The notes under the pieces: generated by a model | The model's input: only the letters and a program-made list of their open reading frames with translations | Told to the model about the DNA's origin: nothing | Database searches by the model: none | Assembly: GCF_039652555.1 (NCBI RefSeq) | Contig: NZ_JBDJAF010000001.1 | Coordinates: 1,240,001-1,304,000 of the forward strand | Length of the DNA stretch: 64,000 bases | Direction of reading: 5' to 3' | DNA from: Parafrigoribacterium mesophilum | Lineage (GTDB): Bacteria > Actinomycetota > Actinomycetes > Actinomycetales > Microbacteriaceae | Translations under genes and position numbers: made by a program | Part shown: piece after piece, positions 51,833 to 60,493 of the stretch | How the letters are laid out: every line of letters starts with the position of its first letter | How positions within the stretch are numbered: the stretch's first letter is position 1

Positions 51833-52543
51833 CTACCTGTCGCGAGCGGGAAGTGCTGCCAGTTTGTGAAGCAATTCGACCGTGGGAAGCACGTCGGCGT
51901 ACTTCTGTCCCATGTCAAACAGGTTGGCCTTGTGGGCCGTCTCCGACCGGTCGAAGGCGGCGTCGCTGGGGACCGCCACGTGGTAGTTGTACGAGAACGC
52001 GTCCACAACGCTGCCCCGCACACAGCCGCTGGTGGTGCATCCCGTCACGATCAAGGTGTCGATCTCGAGGTTCACCAGGTAGCTCGCCAACGGCGTCCCG
52101 AAGAACGCGCTCGGGTGCCGTTTGGGCAGCAGGACATCTCCCTCGCGAGGTGCGACGGCGTCGACGAAACGGTACCCGGCCTCGGGGATTTGCATGATGG
52201 TCGGTACTTTGGCTCCCAATCGACCCGCGTCGAAGACTTCCTTCGGCGCCACGTGCGGGTAGAGCACCGGCCAATTCTTCTCACGGAACAGCGCCAGGAT
52301 GTCGGCGATCTTATCGACCGCTGCCCATCCGACATCGCCGCAACTTGTGCGGTAGTCCTCCAATGACTCATAGAACGGTTTGGGGGAATTGCCGATGGTG
52401 CGGTACTGCACATCGATGATGAGCAGCCCCGGCCTGGTGCCCAGCCCACCGGGACGCCCGAATCCGGCGGCCTCGTAGCGACGCTCATCGTCTTCGGTGA
52501 TCACTCCGGCCCACGGGCGGTGCATTTCTGCGGCGTTGGTCAT
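51833..52543 (-). CDS. Isochorismatase-family amidohydrolase (N-carbamoylsarcosine amidase-like)
   Basis: A 236-residue cysteine amidase. The catalytic triad is visible: Asp44 in LLIIDVQY, Lys141 in PKRHPSAFFGT and Cys174 in TTSGCVRGSVVDA. The N-terminal extension and length fit N-carbamoylsarcosine amidase and maleamate amidase relatives. It should cleave a carbamoyl or amide group from a small acid. It lies 37 bases after the cyclic amidohydrolase gene, which would supply an N-carbamoyl or half-amide product. Confidence 0.88.
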   Translation of the reverse strand: MTNAAEMHRPWAGVITEDDERRYEAAGFGRPGGLGTRPGLLIIDVQYRTIGNSPKPFYESLEDYRTSCGDVGWAAVDKIADILALFREKNWPVLYPHVAPKEVFDAGRLGAKVPTIMQIPEAGYRFVDAVAPREGDVLLPKRHPSAFFGTPLASYLVNLEIDTLIVTGCTTSGCVRGSVVDAFSYNYHVAVPSDAAFDRSETAHKANLFDMGQKYADVLPTVELLHKLAALPARDR

Positions 52544-52580
52544 TGCTTCCTCCTGGTGTTGTCGTATCTGCGGATGTCGG

Positions 52581-54005
52581 TCATCGGAGCCCGGCAGCCT
52601 TCAGTGCGGCCTCGCCGGAGTGCGCCCTCGGTAGGTAGGCCGCGCCGATGGCGGGCTGCAGAACTCCGTCACGCACGGCGAACTGACCCCGGATGATCGT
52701 GTCGGTGATCCGGCAGTCCACCTCCTTGCCTTCCCAGACGGAGTACTCGGCAGCACTGTGCTGGGTAGCGGCGGTAATCGTGTAGTGCCCGTTCATGTCG
52801 ACGACCGCGAAGTCGGCGTCGGAGCCAACGGCAATCTGGCCCTTTCGCGGGTAAAGCCCGAACAGTTGCGCCGGACGGGTCGACGTGAGCTCCACGATGC
52901 GCTCTAACGGGATGCCGCGGCGCAGGTGAGCCTCGCTGATCATGGTCGGCAAGAGTGTGCCAGAACCGGGAAATCCTGCCGAGGCAGACCAGATGTCCTT
53001 GTCCTTGGCCGTGAAGTGACGCGGGACATGGTCGGAACCGATGGTGTCGATCCTCCCGTCCCGCACCCCCTCCCACAGCGCATCCTGATTGCCTTCTGGG
53101 CGAACCGGCGGGTTGACCTTTGCGCGCGATCCCATCGGCGAGGACGTGTCCAGGGTCAGGTAGTGCGGGCAGGTCTCCAAGAAGATGTTCTCGTACTCCG
53201 CCTTCCGCCCGCTGAGGGCGTCTAGGGCCTCGCCGGAAGACACGTGTACGCCGTAGTAGCTGGCCCCTAGCACCCGGGCTAAATAGGCGACTCGCTGTGA
53301 CGCTTCCGCTTCTACGAACGGCGGGCGGGTGGCGTTCCATCCGACCAGGCCTGCATCGGGGGTCTTCGGCACGTCCTTGCGTAGCCGCCAAATCAACTCG
53401 ACGTTCTCGGCGTGGGCGTTGATCATCGCCCCGGACTTCACGGCGATGCTCAGGAGGTCATACATGAAGGAGTCATCCGCTCCTGGCACGCCAAGGTAGG
53501 CCCCCTCTTCGCCGCGGAAGTTCATGAAGAACTTGAAGCTGGAAACGCCGAGATCGGCGACGTAGGACGGCAGCGCCTCGATCTGGTCCTGGGTGACGAT
53601 GCAGAAGTGAAACCCGAAGTCGGTGTGGGAATACTGTTCCATCACCTTGACGGCATTGGCGAACGGGGTTTCATACGGGCCGGGTCCGATCAGGTACGCG
53701 AGGATCGTCGTCATCCCGCCCGCCACGGCCGATGCCGTCTCGGCAGACGCGTCGATGGGTTCCTCCGGCGCGGCGATGTTCTTACCGAGGTGGACATGAG
53801 CGTCGATCGCGCCGGGCAGGATGACCCGGCCGGTCAGGTCGACGGTTTCCCCCGCCGTAGCGGTGTCGTCCCGGCTCACGATCGCGGCGACGCGGCCGTC
53901 TCGCACGCAGATGTCAACCTCGCTCAGCCCGACCCCGGGCAGCATGGCCCGCGCTCCGGTCAGGCGCAGATCGTAAGGCACTGTTGGTGTGCTGGTGTCA
54001 CTCAT
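52581..54005 (-). CDS. Cyclic amidohydrolase (dihydropyrimidinase/hydantoinase family)
   Basis: A 474-residue binuclear-metal hydrolase that should open a cyclic amide or imide ring. Metal ligands are seen as His70 and His72 (DAHVHLG), carboxylatable Lys158 (SSFKFFMNF), His198 (NAHAEN), His254 (GVHVSSG) and Asp325 (GSDHVP). ATG 54005 has GGAGGA 5 bases upstream and overlaps the preceding stop by 8 bases. It belongs to the same group as dihydropyrimidinase, hydantoinase and allantoinase; the true substrate is not evident. Confidence 0.9.
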   Translation of the reverse strand: MSDTSTPTVPYDLRLTGARAMLPGVGLSEVDICVRDGRVAAIVSRDDTATAGETVDLTGRVILPGAIDAHVHLGKNIAAPEEPIDASAETASAVAGGMTTILAYLIGPGPYETPFANAVKVMEQYSHTDFGFHFCIVTQDQIEALPSYVADLGVSSFKFFMNFRGEEGAYLGVPGADDSFMYDLLSIAVKSGAMINAHAENVELIWRLRKDVPKTPDAGLVGWNATRPPFVEAEASQRVAYLARVLGASYYGVHVSSGEALDALSGRKAEYENIFLETCPHYLTLDTSSPMGSRAKVNPPVRPEGNQDALWEGVRDGRIDTIGSDHVPRHFTAKDKDIWSASAGFPGSGTLLPTMISEAHLRRGIPLERIVELTSTRPAQLFGLYPRKGQIAVGSDADFAVVDMNGHYTITAATQHSAAEYSVWEGKEVDCRITDTIIRGQFAVRDGVLQPAIGAAYLPRAHSGEAALKAAGLR

Positions 54006-54891
54006 AATTCTCCTCCATGTCATTCCCGTACGTGATGCCGAGTTCGTCGAAGACGCTTTTGCGCACCAGCCGCTGGCGCTCCTGCCAGCTGGCGATTCGC
54101 TCATTGATCGCAATGCTGTCCCCGGCGTTGAGTAGATGGGACAACGCAGACTGCATGCCGGTCATGGCCGCACGCATCGCCATGTTGGCGTAGAGCACGA
54201 TGTTGAAACCAAACTCCCCGAGTTCGGCCAGCGGAGTGATCGGGGTGAGCCCGCCCTCAACCATGTTGACGAGGTGCGGCCCGGGAACCCTCGCCGGGAT
54301 GGACCGCAGTTCGTCGACGCTCCGAGGTGCCTCGATGAAGGCGACATCCGCCCCGGCATCGAGGTATCGGGCGGCGCGATCACAGGCCTCGTCGAAGCCG
54401 AGCACCGCACGGGAATCGGTGCGGGCAATGATGACGAAGTTGTCATCCACCCGCGCATCCGTCGCCGCCTTCACCTTGCCGATCATTTCCTCGGCGCTGA
54501 TCACCGCTTTGCCGGAGAAATGGCCACAGCGTTTCGGAGCGACCTGGTCCTCGATCTGAATGCCGCTCGCTCCGGCGCGCTCAAAAAGCCGGACCGTTCG
54601 CTGCATGTTGATCGCGTTCCCGAACCCGGTATCGCCGTCGACCACGATCGGCAGTCCTACGGCATCGCGGGTTGCGGAAACATGGCCAACGATCTCGGGG
54701 AGGGAAAGCAGGCCGATGTCCGGCGCCCCCAGGTAGCTGTTGGCGATACCCGCACCGGAGAGGTACACCGCGTCGAAGCCAAGGTCCTCGATGATACGGG
54801 CGGTGATGGCGTTGGGCGCCCCGGGAAGCAAGAGCGGTTCGCCCGGCCGCGCGATCAGGCGGCGTAGGCGCAGTGTCTGGTCGTCGTTCAC
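53998..54891 (-). CDS. Isocitrate lyase/PEP mutase-superfamily enzyme
   Basis: A 297-residue TIM-barrel enzyme of the superfamily that includes methylisocitrate lyase, dimethylmalate lyase, oxaloacetate decarboxylase and PEP mutase. Metal residues are in VVDGDTGFGN (Asp85, Asp87) and IQIEDQ; the loop carries KRCGH at 120-124, with the Cys used by the lyases. It should cleave or form a C-C bond in a 2-hydroxy or 2-oxo acid. The start GTG 54891 faces the divergent RidA gene. It is upstream of and overlaps the cyclic amidohydrolase gene. Confidence 0.88.
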   Translation of the reverse strand: MNDDQTLRLRRLIARPGEPLLLPGAPNAITARIIEDLGFDAVYLSGAGIANSYLGAPDIGLLSLPEIVGHVSATRDAVGLPIVVDGDTGFGNAINMQRTVRLFERAGASGIQIEDQVAPKRCGHFSGKAVISAEEMIGKVKAATDARVDDNFVIIARTDSRAVLGFDEACDRAARYLDAGADVAFIEAPRSVDELRSIPARVPGPHLVNMVEGGLTPITPLAELGEFGFNIVLYANMAMRAAMTGMQSALSHLLNAGDSIAINERIASWQERQRLVRKSVFDELGITYGNDMEENYE

Positions 54892-55025
54892 CGTGTTCCC
54901 GCCTGCTGGGTTCCCCTATGCGCACGCCTGCGTGCCGGCATCCGGTTCTGGCTAGACTCTCGATCGGGACGCCGGCACTGTCCGCGCCGTCCGATACCAT
55001 GCGCGTCAGCTCGAAGGAAACAGGC

Positions 55026-55406
55026 ATGCCCAAACGGATCATTTCCACCACCGCCGCCTCCTCCCCGGCTGGCGCGTATAACCAGGGCGTGCTCGCGGGC
55101 GGCACCCTTTACACCGCTGGATTCGGTCCGAGGGATCCGGAAACGGGTGCCATCGTCGGCTCCGACGTCCAGGCGCAGACACGGCAGGTGTTCGCCAACC
55201 TCCGGGCCGTGCTCGCCGAGTGCGGCATGGATCTGTCGAACGTCGTCAAGACGACCGTGCACCTGCACGACGTGGTGAGAGACGCGCGTGCCTTCGACGA
55301 GACGTATGCGCAGCTCATGCCGACGCCCTACCCGGTGCGGACGACTGTCGGCTCTGTGCTGAGCGGAATGCTGGTAGAGATTGATGTCGTCGCCGTCACT
55401 TTCTGA
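55026..55406 (+). CDS. RidA-family enamine/imine deaminase
   Basis: A 126-residue RidA protein. Arg105 in PYPVRTTVGS, the key residue for enamine/imine hydrolysis, is present, as are the N-terminal SPAGAYNQGVLAGGTLYTAGFGP and Glu118. ATG 55026 has AAGGA upstream. It stands alone on the plus strand within a minus-strand catabolic cluster and overlaps the convergent amidohydrolase gene by 11 bases. It may hydrolyse an unstable enamine or imine made in that pathway, or simply protect cells from 2-aminoacrylate. Confidence 0.9.
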   Translation: MPKRIISTTAASSPAGAYNQGVLAGGTLYTAGFGPRDPETGAIVGSDVQAQTRQVFANLRAVLAECGMDLSNVVKTTVHLHDVVRDARAFDETYAQLMPTPYPVRTTVGSVLSGMLVEIDVVAVTF

Positions 55407-56652
55407 TGCTGCCGTGAACGAGTGCCCCGTCGACGACGACGGCATCGATGTCAGCGACGCTCGCCCGCTCAACCAGGCTGGCGATGGGGTCGGCGGAGTC
55501 GCTGAGGTTGCCCGAGGTGAAGTCGAACGCGACCAGTGTGGCTGACTTGCCCTCGCTGATCGAGCCGAGTTCGTCATCCAGTCCGAGCACCCGGGCAGCG
55601 TCGATGGTTCCGGCAGCGAGCAGGGCGCGGGCGTCGATGGCAGTGTCGTGGGTCAGTGCCCGGTTGACCCGACCGAGAAAGTCCATCTCTGCGAGGATGT
55701 CGGGGCTGTTGATCATGACGTTGTCGGTGCCGAGCCCGATCAGGGCCCCCTTTGCCAGCGCCGACGCGTACGGCACAAAGCCGTTACCCAGGGCCGCCAT
55801 ACCGCGGCCGCAGAAAACCATCGGCAGGCCCGCGTTGATCGCCGTGTCCAGTTCCGCATCGTTGGCATCGGTCATGTGCACGACGAAGTCCGGCATCAGG
55901 TGATCGACGACTCGATCCACGTCGCCCCGACCGGTGCGGGCTAGCGAGAGCTGACGGTAGGTGTCGGACTCGCAGGCGTGGGTGGCCAGCCGCTTTCCGG
56001 TGTCGCGTACCAGGCTTGCGGTCTGCTGAAGTCCGAGATCGGTGGTCTCGTTCGCCCAGACTGCGGAGAACCCGTCGGCCACGTCGAGGCAGCGGGTGAT
56101 CTCGGCGAGGTGCTCCTCGGACAGGCCTTCGCGGTTCTCGTTGAAGGCTTCTTCGGTGTGCAACGGGGCGTCGGCGTGCCTGGCGTAAATGATGGCGCGG
56201 ATCGGCAGCCCGTGACAGGCGTCTCGTAGGGCGATTACCCCCTCGTAGCCACCCTCGCGGAAGTCGGCGAACGCGACGACCCCCATCGACAGCATGTGCT
56301 GCGCCGCCCGGCGCATCGCGGCGACCAACTCTGATCGAGGTGTCTCCGCCATCCATTTCCATCGAAGTCCGTCCGGCTGCCAGAGCAGGTTCGTCTCGGT
56401 GGGAAAACCGAATCCTTTTTCCTTGAACGCGGCGTCGCCGATGTGGGTGTGACAGTTGATCAGGCCGGGGATCAGCAGTCGACCACTCATGTCGATGACC
56501 GGTAGGCCGCTCGGCGGTGCGCCGGTGCCGACCGCGGCGATCACACCGTCGCGCACGACGACATGCCCCATCCGGATCAGGTCCAGTTCTTCCCCGGCGA
56601 TGACATCCCCCCCGGCCAGCACGTACTCGTTACCCAGCTGCGTGGTGCTCAC
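55396..56652 (-). CDS. Amidohydrolase-superfamily hydrolase/deaminase, paralog A
   Basis: A 418-residue mononuclear or binuclear amidohydrolase of the cytosine deaminase/chlorohydrolase-like type. The metal motif GLINCHTHIGD is near 65-75, then THACES, a His in FVVHMTDAND and the catalytic Asp in GLGTDNVMINSPD. It is closely similar in order and sequence to the next gene (both have EYVLAGGDVIAG at the start and PIASL.ERA near the end), so the pair arose by duplication. Likely role is hydrolysis of C-N bonds in an N-heterocycle. Confidence 0.85.
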   Translation of the reverse strand: MSTTQLGNEYVLAGGDVIAGEELDLIRMGHVVVRDGVIAAVGTGAPPSGLPVIDMSGRLLIPGLINCHTHIGDAAFKEKGFGFPTETNLLWQPDGLRWKWMAETPRSELVAAMRRAAQHMLSMGVVAFADFREGGYEGVIALRDACHGLPIRAIIYARHADAPLHTEEAFNENREGLSEEHLAEITRCLDVADGFSAVWANETTDLGLQQTASLVRDTGKRLATHACESDTYRQLSLARTGRGDVDRVVDHLMPDFVVHMTDANDAELDTAINAGLPMVFCGRGMAALGNGFVPYASALAKGALIGLGTDNVMINSPDILAEMDFLGRVNRALTHDTAIDARALLAAGTIDAARVLGLDDELGSISEGKSATLVAFDFTSGNLSDSADPIASLVERASVADIDAVVVDGALVHGSIRK

Positions 56653-56694
56653 GGCGTTCCCTTCGATGGTGCGCTTTGAATTTGGCCGGGCACG

Positions 56695-57951
56695 TCACAG
56701 CGCCCCCTGCACGAGCCGGCCGTCCACGATGACCGCTCGGATGTCGGCCGACGTGGCCCGCTCGATGAGACTGGCGATCGGGTTGACCGAGAACGCCAAG
56801 TTGGCCGACGACATGTCGAACGCCACGATGCTGGCAGACTTGCCGACGCTGAGTGAGCCGAGCAGGTCGTCGATCTGGAGCGTCCGCGCGCCGTCGATGG
56901 TCAGCGACGCCAACAGGGTGCGGGCATCCAGCACCGCCGGGTCGGCGTTGACCGATCGCACCGACCGGCCGAGGAAGTCCACCTCGGCGAGCAGGTCGGG
57001 GCTGCTCATCATGACGTTGTCGGTGCCGAGCCCGACCACCGCGCCGGCGGCGATGGCTGCGGCGTACGGCGGGATCTTGCGGCCGAGCGACGCCATGGTG
57101 CGCGCGCACATGACCATCGGGATGCCGGCGGCCGCCATCTCCTCGATCTCCGCGTCGGTGGCCACCGTCATATGCACGACGAAGTCGGGGTGCAGCAGTT
57201 CGACCGCGCGGGTGATGTCGGTCTTCCCGGTGCGCTCCAACGACTGTTCGCGGTAGTCCGGTGAGGCGGCCGAGTGGGTGGAGATCATCTTGCCGTGCTC
57301 GCGGACCAGCTGTTCGATCTGGGTGAGGGCCACGTCGGTGGTGTCGTTGACTCGCACCGGTGCGAATCCGTCCGCCACCTCCAGGGTGGCGGCGATCTCT
57401 GCCAATTGGTCCCTGCTCAAACCTTCACGGTTCTTGGCAAGCACCTCATCGGACTGGACCGGGAACACCGAGTGCCCGGCGAAGATCAGGCAGCGCAACG
57501 GCAGGCCGTCGACGGCCTCGCGCAGGGCGGCGACGCCGGCCACGCCGCCGGTCTTGTAGTCGGCGACGGCCACCGTCCCGGTCGCCAGCATCTGCTGGGC
57601 GGCCCGGCGCATGCCGGCGATGAAGTCTTCTCGGGGCAACTGCGCCATCCTCACGTGCCTGCGGCCGTCCGGCTCGAACAGCAGGTTCACGCCGTTCGGC
57701 ACCCCGAAGGCGAGCTCCTTCAGGGCGGCATCCTCGATGTGGGTGTGGCAGTTGATCAGGCCGGGGATCAGCAGCATCCCGGTTGTGTCGACCACTGGCG
57801 GGCCAGCGGGCGGCGTACCACCGCCGACAGCTGCGATCCGGCCATTTCGCACCTGCACATAGCCGGGGCTCAGCAGGGCAAGATCGTCACCGGCGATAAC
57901 ATCACCGCCGGCCAACACGTATTCAGCGGCCAAGGTGTTCTCCGTCACCAC
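56695..57951 (-). CDS. Amidohydrolase-superfamily hydrolase/deaminase, paralog B
   Basis: A 418-residue paralog of the neighbouring gene. It keeps GLINCHTHIED, a His in ISTHSAAS, FVVHMTVATD and GLGTDNVMMSSPD. The substrate-side segments differ (FGVPNGVNLLFEPDGRRHVRMAQL against FGFPTETNLLWQPDGLRWKWMAET), so the two probably act on different ring compounds or successive intermediates. I start it at GTG 57951, with GGAGG 6 bases upstream, giving the same length as paralog A; GTG 57948 and ATG 57978 are alternatives. It follows the livF gene by about 48 bases. Confidence 0.85.
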   Translation of the reverse strand: MVTENTLAAEYVLAGGDVIAGDDLALLSPGYVQVRNGRIAAVGGGTPPAGPPVVDTTGMLLIPGLINCHTHIEDAALKELAFGVPNGVNLLFEPDGRRHVRMAQLPREDFIAGMRRAAQQMLATGTVAVADYKTGGVAGVAALREAVDGLPLRCLIFAGHSVFPVQSDEVLAKNREGLSRDQLAEIAATLEVADGFAPVRVNDTTDVALTQIEQLVREHGKMISTHSAASPDYREQSLERTGKTDITRAVELLHPDFVVHMTVATDAEIEEMAAAGIPMVMCARTMASLGRKIPPYAAAIAAGAVVGLGTDNVMMSSPDLLAEVDFLGRSVRSVNADPAVLDARTLLASLTIDGARTLQIDDLLGSLSVGKSASIVAFDMSSANLAFSVNPIASLIERATSADIRAVIVDGRLVQGAL

Positions 57952-57999
57952 TGACGTCCTCCCATCGTGAACCTCCATGTGCCGGCCGACCCCGGCTGG

Positions 58000-58731
58000 C
58001 TAGACGTACAGATCGCCCAGCGCCTTCATCGGGTCGGGGCCGAGGTCGTCCCTGCTGCCCTCGAAGACCTTCTCGCCGCCGCGAATGACCACGAACCGGT
58101 CGCACAAGTCGATGGCGACCTGCACGTTCTGCTCCACCAGCAGAATGCTCATGCCGGCCGCGCGCATCTCGGCCAGAAAATGCCCTACCTCCTTGACCAG
58201 CACCGGGGCGAGCCCCGAGGTCGGCTCGTCGAGCACCAGCAGCACCGGATTACCGATCAGAGCGCGACCGATGGCCAGCATCTGCTGTTCGCCGCCGCTC
58301 AACGAGCTCGCGCGCTGCGCACGGCGATCGCGAAGGCGGGAAAACAAGCTGAAGACCTTCTCCAGCCGGCCGTCCTCGCCTGGTCGCTTCTTGGAAAGCA
58401 CCTGCTGGCCGAGCACCAGGTTCTCCTCCACGGTGAGAGAGCCGAACAGTTCGCGGTCCTGGGAGACCTGCAGCACCCCGAGCCCGGCGATCTTGTGGGC
58501 GGAGAGCTTGGTGATGTCCTGCGAATTGACCCAAACCGAGCCGGAACCCTTTTTGGCCAGGCCGCTGATCGCGTCGACGATCGTGGTCTTGCCAGCCCCG
58601 TTCGCGCCGAGGAGTCCGACCACCTCGCCGGGGCGCATGCTGAGCGAGAAGTCGCGCACGACGGTGGAACTGCCTCGGATGATGCTGAGGTTCTCGATCT
58701 GAAGTACCGCTTCGGCTGCCTGCACAGTCAT
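58000..58731 (-). CDS. livF: Branched-chain amino acid-type ABC transporter ATPase LivF
   Basis: A 243-residue ATPase of a HAAT-type importer. Walker A is GANGAGKTT near 43-51, the signature LSGGEQQMLAIGRAL is intact, Walker B is LLVLDEPTSGL, and the switch reads LLVEQNV, with Gln rather than His as is usual in LivF. It works as a pair with LivG on the cytoplasmic face. It lies 8 bases downstream of livG in the livK-H-M-G-F order. Confidence 0.92.
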   Translation of the reverse strand: MTVQAAEAVLQIENLSIIRGSSTVVRDFSLSMRPGEVVGLLGANGAGKTTIVDAISGLAKKGSGSVWVNSQDITKLSAHKIAGLGVLQVSQDRELFGSLTVEENLVLGQQVLSKKRPGEDGRLEKVFSLFSRLRDRRAQRASSLSGGEQQMLAIGRALIGNPVLLVLDEPTSGLAPVLVKEVGHFLAEMRAAGMSILLVEQNVQVAIDLCDRFVVIRGGEKVFEGSRDDLGPDPMKALGDLYV

Positions 58732-58739
58732 CTTCGCCC

Positions 58740-59474
58740 CTAACCCAGGTACGCGGCGACGACCGCCGGGTCGTTCTTGATGTCGGCTGGTGTTCCTCGT
58801 CGCAGTTCTTCACCGAAGTTCATGACCACGACCTCGTCGGAGACGTTGAAAAGAAAGTCGGAACTGTGTTCCGTGATGAGGATGGCCGTTCCAGCGTCGG
58901 CGACCCTGGCCAGCAGCGCTGCCAGTTCGTCCCGCTCCGAGACGGTCAGGCCGGCGGCCGGCTCGTCCAGCATGACGACGCTCGCCTCGGCCGCCATCGC
59001 TCTGGCCACTTCGACCCGGCGGCGCAGTCCTGCGCCCAGATCGGAGCCGAGCCGATTTGCGACGTCGGCGAGGTCGAAGTCGGCCAGGATCTGCTCCGCC
59101 GCCGCCCGCACCTGACGCCGGCGGAGGAACTTTCCCGTCATCCGCCCGCCGTGGTCCAGTCCGAGCGCGATGTTCTCAATCGCGCTCAGGTCTTCGACCA
59201 GGCCGCCGAGTTGGAAGGTCCGGGCGATACCCATCCTGGCTCGTCCGTGCGCGGACAGCCCGGTGACATCCTTGCCCTTAAGGAACACCTGGCCAGAGGT
59301 GACCGGCTGGTGACCGCTCAGGGTGTTGAAGAAGGTGGTCTTGCCCGCGCCGTTCGGCCCCATCAGCCCGGTGATCCGTCCCGGCTGGAGGTCGACGGAC
59401 ACCCCATCGACGGCGGTCAGCCCGCCGAACCGGACCACGATGTCCTGCGCCACGAGGATCGGCTCGGTGGTCAT
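58740..59474 (-). CDS. livG: Branched-chain amino acid-type ABC transporter ATPase LivG, with unusual signature
   Basis: A 244-residue ATPase. Walker A GPNGAGKTTFFN is near 37-48, the Q-loop IARTFQ near 86-91, Walker B VVMLDEPAAGL and the His switch ITEHSS are intact. The ABC signature, normally LSYGQQR in LivG, reads LGAGLRRR, having lost the Ser and Gln. ATG 59474 overlaps the livM stop (ATGA). Its partner LivF has a normal signature, so one of the two composite ATP sites may be degenerate. Confidence 0.9.
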   Translation of the reverse strand: MTTEPILVAQDIVVRFGGLTAVDGVSVDLQPGRITGLMGPNGAGKTTFFNTLSGHQPVTSGQVFLKGKDVTGLSAHGRARMGIARTFQLGGLVEDLSAIENIALGLDHGGRMTGKFLRRRQVRAAAEQILADFDLADVANRLGSDLGAGLRRRVEVARAMAAEASVVMLDEPAAGLTVSERDELAALLARVADAGTAILITEHSSDFLFNVSDEVVVMNFGEELRRGTPADIKNDPAVVAAYLG

Positions 59475-60493
59475 AGTACCTGCTCCCTCAGTGCTCGGAT
59501 GCGAGCCGTGACGGCGCCGTAGATTCCCTTGGAGAAGAACAGGACCGCCAGCAGCAGCACGACGCCGTAGATGATTTCGCTCATGCCGGGGAAGCCGCGC
59601 AGGTACTCGCGGAGCAGCACGAGCAGCAAGGATCCGACGATCATTCCGGTGGTGGAGCCGAGGCCGCCGACGATGAGGATGAGGAACATGAAGATGAGCT
59701 CGTTGAACAGGTAGGTCTCCGGCAAGAACCGCAGCGAGAGATAGCCGTACCAGGATCCGGCGACCGAGAGGTACACCGAAGTGATGGTGAAGGCGTACAG
59801 CTTGCTGCGCCAGACGTCGACGCCGAGCCCGGAGGCAACCCCGGGATTGCTGCGCACCGCACGCCAACTCCGGCCAAGCGGGGACCGTTCAATCCGGCGC
59901 GCGGCGAAGAAGGCGATGATGACCAGCACGATTCCGAAGTAGTAGTACGAACTTCCAGACACCAGCGGCGTGTTGCCCAGCACCAGCAGCTTCGGCATCG
60001 GGATGGAGAACCCGCCGTAGCCACCGGTGATCGCCGGGAAGGTGCGGTAGAAGAAGTCGAGCAGAAACATCAGCGCGATGCCCGTGATGGCGAAGTAGTA
60101 GTGGTTGAGCTTCACCGTCAAAGCGCCGTAGGCCAGCCCGAGTACGCCGCCGGCCAGGCCGGCGATGATGATGACCACCTCGGTCGGTAGGCCGAGCACC
60201 GCCATCCGACCGCCGACGAACGCGCCGAACCCGAAGAACGCCGACCCGGTGAAGATCAGCAGGCCCGCCCAGCCGAGCGACATGTTGAAGCCGATCGTGG
60301 CGACCATGTAGCACACGGCGAGAGCGAGAATCGAGACCTGATAGCCGTTCATGAACATCGGCGCGACCAGCACGATCGCGAGGATCACGACCGCGACGAT
60401 CCAGCGCCAGCGGGAGCCGTCGGCGTTCAATCGAACCCTATCCAGCAGCGCGGTCGACTTGTTCGCCCCGGCACGCACGGTTACCTCATTCAT
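59471..60493 (-). CDS. livM: Branched-chain amino acid-type ABC transporter permease LivM
   Basis: A 340-residue HAAT-family permease with about 9 predicted helices. Recognisable stretches are NMSLGWAGLLIFTGSAFFGFGAF and the cytoplasmic loop ERSPLGRSWRAVRSNPGVASGLGVDV, which meets the ATPase. ATG 60493 overlaps the livH stop (ATGA) and its own stop overlaps livG, so the permease-ATPase genes are translationally coupled. Confidence 0.92.
   Translation of the reverse strand: MNEVTVRAGANKSTALLDRVRLNADGSRWRWIVAVVILAIVLVAPMFMNGYQVSILALAVCYMVATIGFNMSLGWAGLLIFTGSAFFGFGAFVGGRMAVLGLPTEVVIIIAGLAGGVLGLAYGALTVKLNHYYFAITGIALMFLLDFFYRTFPAITGGYGGFSIPMPKLLVLGNTPLVSGSSYYYFGIVLVIIAFFAARRIERSPLGRSWRAVRSNPGVASGLGVDVWRSKLYAFTITSVYLSVAGSWYGYLSLRFLPETYLFNELIFMFLILIVGGLGSTTGMIVGSLLLVLLREYLRGFPGMSEIIYGVVLLLAVLFFSKGIYGAVTARIRALREQVL

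Noticed and set aside
51833..55406. A Rut-type uracil pathway (RutB-like amidase plus RutC-like RidA)
   Set aside because: There is no RutA flavin monooxygenase or other Rut gene, and the amidase has the N-terminal extension of carbamoylsarcosine-amidase relatives.
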